A stretch of DNA of 64,000 nucleotides from Micavibrio sp. UBA6212 (GTDB lineage Bacteria > Pseudomonadota > Alphaproteobacteria > Micavibrionales > Micavibrionaceae): the NCBI GenBank assembly GCA_002421905.1, contig DISK01000001.1, forward strand, positions 62,001-126,000, given 5' to 3'. A model generated the notes under the pieces. It saw only the letters and a program-made list of their open reading frames with translations, searched no databases and had not been told where the DNA came from. Shown here in pieces: positions 8,405 to 17,391 of the stretch (positions are counted from its first letter, which is position 1; each line of letters starts with the position of its first letter). The translations under genes were made by a program, and so were the position numbers.

Positions 8405-9016
8405 ATGGATATCTTTTTAGCCGCCTTTATCACTCTGTTTGTGATTGTTGACCCGTTGGGAACCTCTGCTGTGTTTCCCAGCCTTGTGCGCGGGCAAACG
8501 AAGCCTCAGGTACTCTCTATTGCGATTAAGGCATCTATTGTTGCTGCATTGATCCTTGTCCTTTTCGGGATTGGTGGTGAGGCGCTTCTCCATTATCTGG
8601 GAATTTCTATTCCGGCATTTCGTATTGCGGGTGGGTTGTTGCTGTTCGTAACTGGGTTCCGCATGATTATGGGGTATCACGATCAGGATCAGGTGGAATC
8701 GGAAAAGAGCATCTATCAGGATCGTTCTGATGTTGCTGTTTTTCCATTGGCGATACCTCTTCTGGCTGGCCCTGGCAGCATGACTGCCGCATTGTTGCAT
8801 ATGACCAATGTCAGCAGTACCTTTGACAAAGGGATGGTTGTGGCCGCCATTATTGCTGTGCAGATTATCTCTTTTGTCTCAATGCTGGGTGCGGAAAGAC
8901 TGGTAAAGGTCTTTGGTTCGACGGGCAGTACATTATTGGCGAGATTGGTCGGGATTTTGATGGCGGCTATGGCCGTTCAGTTCCTGATTGATGGTTTGAC
9001 ACAAATTATTTTATAG
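8405..9016 (+). CDS. MarC-family integral membrane protein
   Basis: 203 residues with six hydrophobic segments. The N-terminus LAAFITLFVIVDPLGTSAVFPSL carries the family's DPxG...F motif and the second half has FPLAIPLLAGPGSMTAAL, the typical PLaiPllaGPGsi motif. Inner-membrane protein of the MarC/UPF0056 family, whose transport role is unsettled. The start is the ATG at 8405; no strong ribosome site is visible. Confidence 0.9.
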   Translation: MDIFLAAFITLFVIVDPLGTSAVFPSLVRGQTKPQVLSIAIKASIVAALILVLFGIGGEALLHYLGISIPAFRIAGGLLLFVTGFRMIMGYHDQDQVESEKSIYQDRSDVAVFPLAIPLLAGPGSMTAALLHMTNVSSTFDKGMVVAAIIAVQIISFVSMLGAERLVKVFGSTGSTLLARLVGILMAAMAVQFLIDGLTQIIL

Positions 9017-9119
9017 AAATTTGATTCCAGCACGTTTTCTGATCGGGGAAATGAGGACTTTACCTCAATTTTACTATTTCAAATTTGAAGTAAATTTCAT
9101 TTGTATTTCTAACAAATTC

Positions 9120-9134
9120 TTAACGCACTGTTTT
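9120..9134. promoter_or_regulatory. CtrA half-site upstream of the pilin gene
   Basis: TTAACGCACTGTTTT: a TTAA half-site with the same first five spacer bases (CGCAC) as the full CtrA box 65 bases downstream, but with TTTT in place of the second half. May help cooperative binding. Confidence 0.35.
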
Positions 9135-9184
9135 TTCAGGTCTTTTGCTAAGTATCTGTAATTTATATGGAAATTGAAACATCA

Positions 9185-9199
9185 TTAACGCACCTTTAA
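9185..9199. promoter_or_regulatory. CtrA binding box (TTAA-N7-TTAA)
   Basis: TTAACGCACCTTTAA is a perfect match to the alphaproteobacterial CtrA consensus TTAA-N7-TTAA and is followed by C as in the extended consensus. It lies 75 bases ahead of the Flp pilin start, where CtrA activates pilA in Caulobacter. The assignment is by consensus match and gene context. Confidence 0.75.
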
Positions 9200-9273
9200 C
9201 CGTTTCCGGCCTATTCTAGAGATGTAAGGGTTGAGCTTTACTAAAAAAGATCTTGCTGGAAAAGGAGAAACAC

Positions 9274-9462
9274 ATGCTGAAACTTATTGCTTTTGTACAG
9301 GCTTATAAAGCCAAAGAAGACGGTGCGACCGCTATCGAATATGCGCTGATTGCATCCGGTATTGCTTTGTTGATTGTATCTGCCGTTTATCTGTTCGGTG
9401 AGCAGTTGGAAACAACATTCACCACGATGACGACTACGCTGGCTAACGGCCCTGCTCCGTAG
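9274..9462 (+). CDS. flp: Flp/PilA-type pilin
   Basis: 62 residues from the ATG at 9274, with a strong AAAGGAG (9261-9267) seven bases before it. A short basic leader MLKLIAFVQAYKAKEDG is followed by the processing site G/ATAIEYALIASGIALLI, the Flp-pilin signature with Glu at +5 of the mature protein. The hydrophobic helix is both membrane anchor and pilus core. It is cleaved by the prepilin peptidase CpaA next door and assembled by the Cpa/Tad machine. Own terminator downstream; CtrA box upstream. Confidence 0.95.
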   Translation: MLKLIAFVQAYKAKEDGATAIEYALIASGIALLIVSAVYLFGEQLETTFTTMTTTLANGPAP

Positions 9463-9495
9463 TTATGAGGCGTACTTTCTGTTGATAATTTATGC

Positions 9496-9524
9496 GGAAG
9501 CCCGCCCGGTTGGGTGGGCTTTTG
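9496..9524 (+). terminator. Rho-independent terminator after flp
   Basis: AAGCCCGCCC (9498-9507), loop GGTT, GGGTGGGCTT (9512-9521), then TTT. It separates the abundant pilin transcript from the downstream assembly genes. Confidence 0.8.
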
Positions 9525-9584
9525 ACTGTCAATTTCTGAATATCTTCCTTTGATCTTTCTTCAACTTATAAATCAGAAAATCAT

Positions 9585-10130
9585 ATGATCGGTTTTATTC
9601 TATTCTTGTTCGGGGTGATCGTAACCCTTGGTATGTGCGGTCTGGCGGCTTGGTCGGATTTTCGTGGATTTCGCATACCCAATATTGTCTCTCTCATTAT
9701 TCTTGGAATGTTTATCGTGACCTATGCGGGTTTATCGGCGCTGGGAGACCGCGAGATTGTCTTTATGTCTCTCAAATCCCATATCGGAGCTGCTCTTTTG
9801 GTTCTCGTTGTGACGTTGGCGATGTTTGCACTCAAGCAGTTTGGGGCAGGAGATTCCAAATTTGCAACTGTGATTGCTTTATGGGTCGGTTTATCTGGTC
9901 TGGTTCCATTCCTTCTTTATATGTCTTTGGCTGGTGGTGTTATTGCCATCATTTCTTTGGTGCTCAAGAAAAAGAAAATTTTTATCAATCCCCCTGAAGG
10001 GAGTTGGATTGATAAAGCACAGCAGGGGTATCCCTCTGTCCCATATGGCATAGCTCTTGCACTAGGAGCTTTGGTTGCGTTTATTTTTGAGGGGTATCTC
10101 GATTTTTCAAGATGGAGTGAAGTATTCTGA
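9585..10130 (+). CDS. cpaA: Prepilin peptidase CpaA/TadV
   Basis: 181 residues, a polytopic A24-type aspartic peptidase. The first catalytic Asp is in AAWSDFRGFRIPN; the second is in GAGDSKFATVIALW, the GxGD motif. Five or six membrane segments. It cleaves the leader of Flp pilin (and pseudopilins) at the inner membrane. First gene of the assembly operon after the flp terminator. Confidence 0.95.
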   Translation: MIGFILFLFGVIVTLGMCGLAAWSDFRGFRIPNIVSLIILGMFIVTYAGLSALGDREIVFMSLKSHIGAALLVLVVTLAMFALKQFGAGDSKFATVIALWVGLSGLVPFLLYMSLAGGVIAIISLVLKKKKIFINPPEGSWIDKAQQGYPSVPYGIALALGALVAFIFEGYLDFSRWSEVF

Positions 10131-10245
10131 AAAATGTATTTATGGTTTGTTAAAATGTCTGGGTTATGTGTGGAGATGGCTGAATCTTTCTTGTCTTGTA
10201 TCCTCACCAACTTCAAATCAATTTTTATGACGACTGGATTTCATT

Positions 10246-11091
10246 ATGAATAAAAATATTCTGATAGTGATGGGCGGAGGATTTCTGGTCGCGTTGTTGG
10301 TTGCGATTATTGTTCAGGCCAGTTTTGGATCAAAAAAAGAAGGCATGGTTGAAATTCTTGTTGCTGCAAAATCCTTGAAAACCGGAGATGTGGTCTCAGA
10401 AGGAAATTTCAAATGGCAGGAATGGCCCGAGGTATCGGTTATTCAAGGCGTTATCCGTCGTGATAAAAGTAAAAAAATGTCTGATATGGCGTCTGGTCGT
10501 CTGCGCCGCAGTATGGAAGCCGGAGAGCCTTTGTTTCCAACCTATTTGACATCTGCTGGTCACGGTAATGTTCTGGCTGCTGGAATGGAGCAGGGTATGC
10601 GGGCGATGGCGATTAAAGTTTCTGCAGAATCTATGGTGGGTGGATTTATTTCCCCAGGGGATCGTGTGGATGTTTTGTTGACTTATCAGGTGCGTTTATC
10701 GGGAAGCGAACAGGATGAGATCGCCGATAAAGTTAGTCGTCATGCGACTCAAACTGTTATGGAGAATGTTAAAGTTCTGGCGATCGACCAGAATGCCGCA
10801 AAGGATGATGGCACTAAAGCAAAGGTTGGTCGCACCGTGACTTTGGAAGTTGATGTGAAAGGTGCGGAACGTTTGGCTTTGGCAGGAGAGATGGGAGATC
10901 TTTCCTTGATATTGCGGGCATTGGGTGACAATCAGTCAAGTGCTTCCAGAAAACAACCCTTTACCACTGATGTGGAGGTTGGGGCTGTTTTGAAGGAGAT
11001 AGGTGAAATGAAAAAGAACTCTGGTGGGAGTTCCGATATTGTGCGAGTCTATAATGGGCAAAGCATAGAGAATGTGAATGTCCGTCGATAG
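10246..11091 (+). CDS. cpaB: Flp pilus assembly protein CpaB/RcpC
   Basis: 281 residues: an N-terminal membrane anchor (ILIVMGGGFLVALLVAIIV), then an SAF-type domain (EILVAAKSLKTGDVVSEGNFKWQEW is the family start) and the RcpC region ISPGDRVDVLLTYQV. A periplasmic protein linked to the outer-membrane secretin. It sits between cpaA and cpaC as in Caulobacter. Confidence 0.94.
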   Translation: MNKNILIVMGGGFLVALLVAIIVQASFGSKKEGMVEILVAAKSLKTGDVVSEGNFKWQEWPEVSVIQGVIRRDKSKKMSDMASGRLRRSMEAGEPLFPTYLTSAGHGNVLAAGMEQGMRAMAIKVSAESMVGGFISPGDRVDVLLTYQVRLSGSEQDEIADKVSRHATQTVMENVKVLAIDQNAAKDDGTKAKVGRTVTLEVDVKGAERLALAGEMGDLSLILRALGDNQSSASRKQPFTTDVEVGAVLKEIGEMKKNSGGSSDIVRVYNGQSIENVNVRR

Positions 11092-11159
11092 GTTGTTTCT
11101 TTAATTTTCTGTGGGCCCTCCACGTACTTTTCTAACGTTTGAAACAAAAGGCAAAGTAA

Positions 11160-12716
11160 ATGTTGTTTACAGGTTTGACCATAAAATTGACTTCGCGAGT
11201 CAGGATTCTGTCCGTGGCTGTCGTATTGATGGTTGCTGTTGCGACCGGTATGGCCAGCCCTGTTTTTTCTTCACCCGAAGGGGTTATGAAATTGACGATC
11301 GGTAAGGCCGATGTGGTCGATATCTCTGGAGCCGTTGCCGACATTATGGTGGCTGATCCAAAAGTTGCCGATATTTCTGTTTTACAAAGTAATAAGCTTT
11401 ATATCGTTGGCGCCAGTATCGGAGACACGAACGTGATCGTGCTTGATAAGGGTGGAAATGTTATTTCCAAATTTGATGTGAATGTTTCGATTGATACCAA
11501 AGCCATTGATGCCATGATTCTAAATGTTTTTCCCAAGGAAAAAGATGTCCACATTCATATGATTGGAGATCAGGCGGCTTTGACTGGTTCTGTTTCCACG
11601 CCGGCTGTGGCTCAAAAGATTGCGCGTCTGGTTGCTGCCCATATGGGTGAGGTTCAAAGTCTTAAAGGCCAAGTTGACGAAATTATCGAGAACTTTTTGA
11701 CTGTTCGTGGACAACAACAGGTTATGTTGCGTGTTCGTATGCTGGAAGTATCACGCGATGTTTTGAAAGAGCTGGGGCTTGAGGCCAGCAGTAATAATAA
11801 TGGCGGGGCCTCTTCCCGACTGGGTGGAAATGTTGCTGTCAATACCAGAACAGGTTTGACCGAAGATCCGTTCGGTATCACTAGTCTCTTGTTCAATTCT
11901 GCCATTGGTGGGTTGGGGGATATTCAGTTTTTGATTAATGCATTGGAACGTGACAATCTTGCTAATGTTCTGGCGGAACCAAATTTGACGGCGGTCTCTG
12001 GCGAGCAGGCAGGATTTTTGGCGGGGGGTGAATTCCCAGTACCAACGGGACGTGACCGTGATGGAAATATTGTGATCGAATATAAACAATTCGGTGTGTC
12101 CTTGAATTTCAAGCCGATTGTGTTGTCTGATGATCGAATTAGCCTGCAATTGAATACCGAGGTTTCGTCTCTTGATCCGGGTCAGGGTATTACTTTGGCG
12201 GATATTCAAATCCCCGGTCTTGATATCCGCAAGGCTTCGACAACTGTCGAGATTAATTCCGGAGGATCTTTGATGATGGCTGGTTTGTTAAAGTCTGAAA
12301 ACATTAAAGGCATGGCTGGTTTGCCGGGGGTTAAGGATACTCCTGTGATTGGGGATTTGATTTCTTCAAAAAGCTTTGAGCGTCAGGAAACCGAGCTGGT
12401 TGTCATTGTTTCGCCTTATCTGGTTCAACCTTATGCCGATACGACACAGGCGAAAGCTGTCTTTGAAAAATTCGGAGCAAAGCTACCACCTCCACCTCCA
12501 ACTGCTGCGATGACGCCTCCTGATAAAGGCAAAGCTCAGGCTCTTTATACACAAGAACAGGTTGCTGATGTTGTTGATGTCGAGGCTGAAGATTTGCCCA
12601 AAATTGTGAATTCACCGATGAATAATGTGTTTTCAAAAAATATGAGAAAAATATATGGCGATCGTGTCGGGAATATTCCGAAGGATGATCAGGCTTTCGG
12701 ATATATGCAGGATTAA
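11160..12716 (+). CDS. cpaC: Flp pilus outer-membrane secretin CpaC/RcpA
   Basis: 518 residues: signal sequence (VAVVLMVAVATGMASPVFSS), the N-terminal pilus-formation domain (VVDISGAVADIMVADPKVADISV...GDTNVIVLDKGG), and a C-terminal secretin domain with VLAEPNLTAVSGEQAGFLAGGEFPVP, VSLNFKPIVLSDDRISLQL and TELVVIVSPYLVQP, all secretin signatures. It forms the multimeric outer-membrane pore for the pilus. The ATG at 11160 follows AAAAGGCAAAG. The extra C-terminal tail (~90 residues) has a Pro run PPPPPPT. Confidence 0.96.
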   Translation: MLFTGLTIKLTSRVRILSVAVVLMVAVATGMASPVFSSPEGVMKLTIGKADVVDISGAVADIMVADPKVADISVLQSNKLYIVGASIGDTNVIVLDKGGNVISKFDVNVSIDTKAIDAMILNVFPKEKDVHIHMIGDQAALTGSVSTPAVAQKIARLVAAHMGEVQSLKGQVDEIIENFLTVRGQQQVMLRVRMLEVSRDVLKELGLEASSNNNGGASSRLGGNVAVNTRTGLTEDPFGITSLLFNSAIGGLGDIQFLINALERDNLANVLAEPNLTAVSGEQAGFLAGGEFPVPTGRDRDGNIVIEYKQFGVSLNFKPIVLSDDRISLQLNTEVSSLDPGQGITLADIQIPGLDIRKASTTVEINSGGSLMMAGLLKSENIKGMAGLPGVKDTPVIGDLISSKSFERQETELVVIVSPYLVQPYADTTQAKAVFEKFGAKLPPPPPTAAMTPPDKGKAQALYTQEQVADVVDVEAEDLPKIVNSPMNNVFSKNMRKIYGDRVGNIPKDDQAFGYMQD

Positions 12717-12746
12717 CACTATGCCGGATGAGCATGGAAGGATTGT

Positions 12747-13424
12747 ATGATGAAGATTTCTGTTTATATGGCCAGTATTCTGGTTCTTTCTACGGTTGCG
12801 ATGGGGGGCTTGACCGGATGCTCTGTTGAATCCAAAGCCTGGGTTAATGAAAACCGTATGGAAATTCAAGAAGATCAGTTTACCGATACGTTTGAAACAC
12901 AAAAGCTCGATGATGCAACCTTGCGCGCGATTGCTGTATATCATAGCCGGTATGGCAATGGGCCTTTGATGGCGTCTGTTTCATATGACCCTAAATCTTC
13001 CCGCAATACGCTTGCAAAAGCAAAGAGCGAAGCTGCGCGTATTGTGAGCGAACTACACCGTAACGGGGTAGAGGATGTTCGCATTTCAACAGCGGCTGTG
13101 CCGGGTATTGGTGACGTGTCCAATACTGTTATGAGCTTTGAGGCTTTGACGGCTCAGGCTCCGACAGGTTGCGGTATGATGCCCGGATATTACAAGCCTG
13201 AGGATATTCAGTCCGAGGCGAATGGTGACCCTCAATATCGATATGGCTGCACGATAGAAACCTTGATTGCACGTCAGGTGACGCGTCCTTCGGATATGTT
13301 AGGTAAGGCAGGATTTGAAACAGATGCAGATGGTCATCGTCAAACCAATGTTATGGAAGGTCGTGGATATTATGGGTTGTCGGCCAATCCGGATTTAAGC
13401 GGGGAAACTGCTACGAAGAACTAG
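12747..13424 (+). CDS. cpaD: Flp pilus assembly lipoprotein CpaD
   Basis: 225 residues. The signal peptide ends in a lipobox (MGGLTGC), so it is probably an outer-membrane lipoprotein. The body contains VSYDPKSSRNTLAKAKSEAARIVSELHRNGV and later CGMMPGYYKPED and YRYGCTIETLIARQVTRPSDML; the YGC...A..V..P.DLL pattern is typical of CpaD. It assists the secretin. GGAAGGA lies just upstream of the ATG. Confidence 0.93.
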   Translation: MMKISVYMASILVLSTVAMGGLTGCSVESKAWVNENRMEIQEDQFTDTFETQKLDDATLRAIAVYHSRYGNGPLMASVSYDPKSSRNTLAKAKSEAARIVSELHRNGVEDVRISTAAVPGIGDVSNTVMSFEALTAQAPTGCGMMPGYYKPEDIQSEANGDPQYRYGCTIETLIARQVTRPSDMLGKAGFETDADGHRQTNVMEGRGYYGLSANPDLSGETATKN

Positions 13425-13542
13425 CAATTTCCTTATGATCGCCTTGATTTTGCTTGGTTTCTTAACTTCTGATTTATACTTCTGTACCTATAATAAAAAC
13501 TGAAAAAAGCTATAATTTTATCGGGTACATTCAGGTTCATTT

Positions 13543-14796
13543 ATGTCTGACTCTCAAGAAGTTGTCACCAATGTTTTATTGCCCACGGCGAAAGTCGCTC
13601 TGTTCGTTCGTGACCAGAATATGGGTGAGATTGTTGCAGCATTGAAAAATGACTGGAGATTTGCTCGGGTAACTTTTGACCTCCATGATGGAGATGTCGA
13701 TGCGGCGATCGGTGTGTATTCCAAAAACGTATCACCAAATCTGGTGATTGTCGAAACAGAAGAAATCGGAGATGCGTTTACTTCGCGTCTTGAGGTTCTG
13801 GCTCATGGCTGTTCGGAAAATACATCCGCGGTGGTTATTGGCCCTGTTAATGATGTGTATCTGTATCGTCGTCTGATTGATATGGGGGTGAGCGACTATC
13901 TGGTTCGCCCCATTGAAAAAAATGTTCTGGTTGAGCTGATCGCTAAAATATTGATTGAAAAACTTGGAACACCAGGAAGCCGTCTGATTGTGCTTCTTGG
14001 CTCAAAAGGGGGAGTTGGAACATCAACGATAGCTCAAGCTATGGCGATGTCTGCGGCTCACGATCTGGGACAAAAAACAGTTATTCTCGATGCTGCTGGT
14101 GGCCGATCTTATCTGAGCGTTGCGATGGGTACCGAGGCGATCACAACCTTGCATGAAGTATCACGCGTAGCTGCCGCAGACGATCAGGATTCTTTAAGGC
14201 GTATGGTCGTCAATATTGATGAGCATTTGAGCGTTCTGGCAACGGGTGCGGAATCAATTCTGGATGGAACGGTTACGCCAGAACAGTTTGAAGGGGTCTT
14301 GAACAAGTTGATGGTGACTTTTCCTACGGTCATCGTTGATTTATCTCTGGCTCCCGTTTCTTTGATTTCTTCGGTTCTGGGAAGAGCCCATGAGGTGATT
14401 GTTGTCTCTACGCCAACTTTACCGTCTTTGCGTTCGGCGCGTTCTCTGATTCAGGAAGTCAAAACATTACGCGGAGGCGCAGAACAAGGTATTCACCTTG
14501 TTCTTAATCAAAAAGGTGCAGCCCATGGTCTGGAAGTATCAGAAGAAGATGTCGAGACGGCATTAAAATTTGCCCCCCAGCTGGTTATGGCGTGGTTGCC
14601 CAAGGTTTTCTCAGGGGCCGAGTTAGCAGGTAAGCCTTTGTATGATTTTGCGGGAGCCAAGGAGATATGGCCTCACTTGCGAAAATTTTTGATTGAAGGA
14701 TTGAAATTGCCTAGCAGCTTATCTTTGCCATCTGATGGATCGGGAACGCCCGTGAAGGGGCTTGGTAGCTTTTTTGAAAAGTTGAAAAATAAATAG
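13543..14796 (+). CDS. cpaE: Pilus assembly ATPase-like localisation protein CpaE/TadZ
   Basis: 417 residues: an N-terminal receiver-like domain (residues ~10-135, with VSDYLVRPIEKNVLVELI at its end) and a C-terminal ParA/MinD-type ATPase with deviant Walker A GSKGGVGTSTIAQAM and TVILDAAGG. In Caulobacter CpaE directs the secretin and the machine to the pole. It lies in the canonical position between cpaD and cpaF. Confidence 0.94.
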   Translation: MSDSQEVVTNVLLPTAKVALFVRDQNMGEIVAALKNDWRFARVTFDLHDGDVDAAIGVYSKNVSPNLVIVETEEIGDAFTSRLEVLAHGCSENTSAVVIGPVNDVYLYRRLIDMGVSDYLVRPIEKNVLVELIAKILIEKLGTPGSRLIVLLGSKGGVGTSTIAQAMAMSAAHDLGQKTVILDAAGGRSYLSVAMGTEAITTLHEVSRVAAADDQDSLRRMVVNIDEHLSVLATGAESILDGTVTPEQFEGVLNKLMVTFPTVIVDLSLAPVSLISSVLGRAHEVIVVSTPTLPSLRSARSLIQEVKTLRGGAEQGIHLVLNQKGAAHGLEVSEEDVETALKFAPQLVMAWLPKVFSGAELAGKPLYDFAGAKEIWPHLRKFLIEGLKLPSSLSLPSDGSGTPVKGLGSFFEKLKNK

Positions 14797-14828
14797 TAAT
14801 GTTTGCCCTATTGATACAGGTTTGAAAT

Positions 14829-16388
14829 ATGGGATTTGGAAAGAAAAATAATTCACAGTCGCCTGACAGCAGTAGTCAAGCACCAGTGAAGAAACAGGTT
14901 TCTGTTGTCGCGGCGGAGCCTGCACATACCCATGATCTTGCCCTTCCCATTCAAGAAGAACAACAAGAAAGCAAGCAAGCGGAAACACCGCAGATTGTTA
15001 CAGAAATCTCGACTGTTTCCGCGCAACAAAAAAAATCTATTGATGATGATATCCTGTCTCAGGAGACAGAAGAAGTTCATGAGGTTTCCAAAGCGAGCGA
15101 GGGAGACTCAATGACTGCCTTACGCTTGAAACGCGCCCGCAATCGTATCTGGTCAGATTTACGGGACGGGATCGATTTGAAGGCGCTGGCCAGAATGGAT
15201 AGTAAGGCCGCGCGGGACGAGGTTAAGACTGCTGTTGAAGAGATCGCCCGCTTTAGAAATCTTGATCTGACCCCGATGGAAATGGCACAGATCGCCAAAG
15301 AGTGTGGCGACGATATGCTTGGATATGGGCCGCTTGAGACATTGCTGGCTGAAGATGGTATTGCCGATATCATGATTAACGGGCCGGATGTTGTGTATGT
15401 GGAACGAAAAGGAAAGATTCAAAGAACCGATATCAGATTTCGGGATAACCAGCATCTGGTAACGATTTGTCAGCGGATTGTGGGTGCGATTGGTCGCCGT
15501 GTTGATGAATCGTCCCCAATTTGTGATGCGCGTTTGCCAGACGGATCGCGGGTGAATGTGATTATCCCACCTTTGTCTGTGGATGGCGCATGCATGACCA
15601 TTCGTAAATTTACCAAAGATAAATTGACTCTTGAGAAATTGCTTGAGTTCGGAGCTATGACACCGAGCTGTGCCAAGCTGATTATGGCGATTGGTCGTTG
15701 TCGCGTGAATGTTTTGATTTCTGGTGGTACTGGTTCTGGAAAAACGACAATGCTGAACTGTTTGACCCGCTATATCGAACAGGGTGAGCGCGTGATTACC
15801 TGTGAAGATGCTTGTGAACTCCAGTTGCAACAGCCGCATGTCGTGCGTCTTGAAACACGACCTGCCAACCTTGAAGGGGTTGGAGAGGTAACCATGCGTG
15901 ATCTGGTTAAGAACTGTCTGCGGATGCGGCCTGAGCGAATTATTGTGGGTGAGGTGCGTGGGCCTGAGGCATTTGACTTGTTGCAGGCAATGAATACTGG
16001 TCACGATGGATCAATGGGGACGGTTCACGCCAACAATCCGCGTGAGGCTTTATCCCGTATGGAGAATATGATTGCGATGGGGAATTTGAATATTCCGACT
16101 GTTGCAGTCAGGGAACAGATTTCTTCAGCCATTAATGTGATTATTCAGGTTCAGCGGTTGCGTGATGGATCGCGTAAGGTGACCCATGTCACAGAAATTA
16201 CAGGTATGGAAGGCGATGTTGTTACCATGCAGGATTTGTTTCTTCTTGAGATTACAGGCGAAGATGACGATGGAAAATTGGTTACACAATTGAAATCGAC
16301 TGGAATGCGCCCGAAATTCTGGGATAAAGCCAGAGCGTTCGGTGTTGAGAAACTGGTGCTTGATGCCATGGAAGAGGCATACGGTTAG
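14829..16388 (+). CDS. cpaF: Flp pilus assembly ATPase CpaF/TadA
   Basis: 519 residues, a secretion ATPase of the type II/IV superfamily. A long Gln/Glu-rich low-complexity N-terminus (~95 residues) precedes the domain. Walker A is LISGGTGSGKTTMLN; the Asp box region is RVITCEDACELQLQQPHV, Walker B is RIIVGEVRGPEAFDLLQAMNTG, and the His box is GTVHANNPREAL. It powers pilus extension. It runs directly into tadB (5 bases), supporting one operon. Confidence 0.97.
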   Translation: MGFGKKNNSQSPDSSSQAPVKKQVSVVAAEPAHTHDLALPIQEEQQESKQAETPQIVTEISTVSAQQKKSIDDDILSQETEEVHEVSKASEGDSMTALRLKRARNRIWSDLRDGIDLKALARMDSKAARDEVKTAVEEIARFRNLDLTPMEMAQIAKECGDDMLGYGPLETLLAEDGIADIMINGPDVVYVERKGKIQRTDIRFRDNQHLVTICQRIVGAIGRRVDESSPICDARLPDGSRVNVIIPPLSVDGACMTIRKFTKDKLTLEKLLEFGAMTPSCAKLIMAIGRCRVNVLISGGTGSGKTTMLNCLTRYIEQGERVITCEDACELQLQQPHVVRLETRPANLEGVGEVTMRDLVKNCLRMRPERIIVGEVRGPEAFDLLQAMNTGHDGSMGTVHANNPREALSRMENMIAMGNLNIPTVAVREQISSAINVIIQVQRLRDGSRKVTHVTEITGMEGDVVTMQDLFLLEITGEDDDGKLVTQLKSTGMRPKFWDKARAFGVEKLVLDAMEEAYG

Positions 16389-16393
16389 AAAAT

Positions 16394-17371
16394 ATGTCCG
16401 CAGCCCTGATTGCATTTCTTGTTTCAATGATTGTGTCGGTTATTCTGGGGATGAGCGGCCTTTTGCTGATGTCCAATCGTAAAGATCAGCAGAAACGAAA
16501 TCTTTCGATTATTGCAGGGCAATCGGTCGCATCTGCTGGGGAAGTGGAGAAGAACGAACGTGATAAACGCAGACTTGATATGGCAAAAAAACTTCAGGAA
16601 AGTAGTTCTGTCCGGTCTAAAAAATCTGCTGAAATAAAGTATATGCTCTTGCAGGCAGGATTTATTGATACGCCAATCAGGAAATTCTGGATTGCCTCGG
16701 CGATTACGGGTGTTGCGGTAACTCTACTGCTTCTGATATTGGGGCAGTCAAAAATTATCATAGTCCTTGGTGCGTTTATCGGGTTTTTCGGACTGCCTCG
16801 TTTATATTTGAAATTCAAGGTTAAGCGACGTCAGAAGAAATTTTTGGAAGAATTCCCGGATGCCTTGGAGGCTATGGTACGTTTGTTGAAAGCTGGTATG
16901 CCTATTGGCGAGGCGATTTCCATGGTGTCGCGTGAATTTACAGGCCCTGTGGGGGAAGAAATGTCGCGTGTTTATGATGAACAAAAAATCGGAATTTCTT
17001 TGGCGGAGGCTTGCGCTCATTCCGCGGAAAGAATGCCCATTACCGAAATGCAGATGTTTGCAACTGGCATTGCCATTCAACAGCAAACTGGCTCCAGCCT
17101 TTCTGAAATCCTGACTAATCTGGCGCGTGTTATCCGCTCACGGTTTCGGTTGAAACGGAAAGTGCAGGCGTTGTCGTCAGAGGCGAAATCATCGGCAGCG
17201 ATTATTGCGGCGATGCCAGTTCTCGTGGCCGCAGGTCTTTATGCAATTAATCCGGAATATATGGGACCCTTGTTTTATACATTAAAAGGAAAGATTTATT
17301 TGTTTGGTGCGATTGGCTGGATGGCTATTGGAACGCTGGTTATGCGCCAGATGATTAATTTCAGAGTTTAA
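16394..17371 (+). CDS. tadB: Flp pilus inner-membrane platform protein TadB
   Basis: 325 residues with a T2SSF/GspF-type domain: two N-terminal hydrophobic segments, the cytoplasmic EFPDALEAMVRLLKAGMPIGEAI motif, GSSLSEILTNLARVIRSR, and two C-terminal membrane segments. Pairs with TadC in the inner membrane under the CpaF ATPase. Located between cpaF and tadC as usual. Confidence 0.95.
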   Translation: MSAALIAFLVSMIVSVILGMSGLLLMSNRKDQQKRNLSIIAGQSVASAGEVEKNERDKRRLDMAKKLQESSSVRSKKSAEIKYMLLQAGFIDTPIRKFWIASAITGVAVTLLLLILGQSKIIIVLGAFIGFFGLPRLYLKFKVKRRQKKFLEEFPDALEAMVRLLKAGMPIGEAISMVSREFTGPVGEEMSRVYDEQKIGISLAEACAHSAERMPITEMQMFATGIAIQQQTGSSLSEILTNLARVIRSRFRLKRKVQALSSEAKSSAAIIAAMPVLVAAGLYAINPEYMGPLFYTLKGKIYLFGAIGWMAIGTLVMRQMINFRV

Positions 17372-17391
17372 GAAAGAACGGAAAAAACTGA

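Noticed and set aside
15159..16004. 281-codon minus-strand frame opposite cpaF
   Set aside because: Antisense to the catalytic core of cpaF, rich in His/Arg/Asn as expected for a shadow frame.
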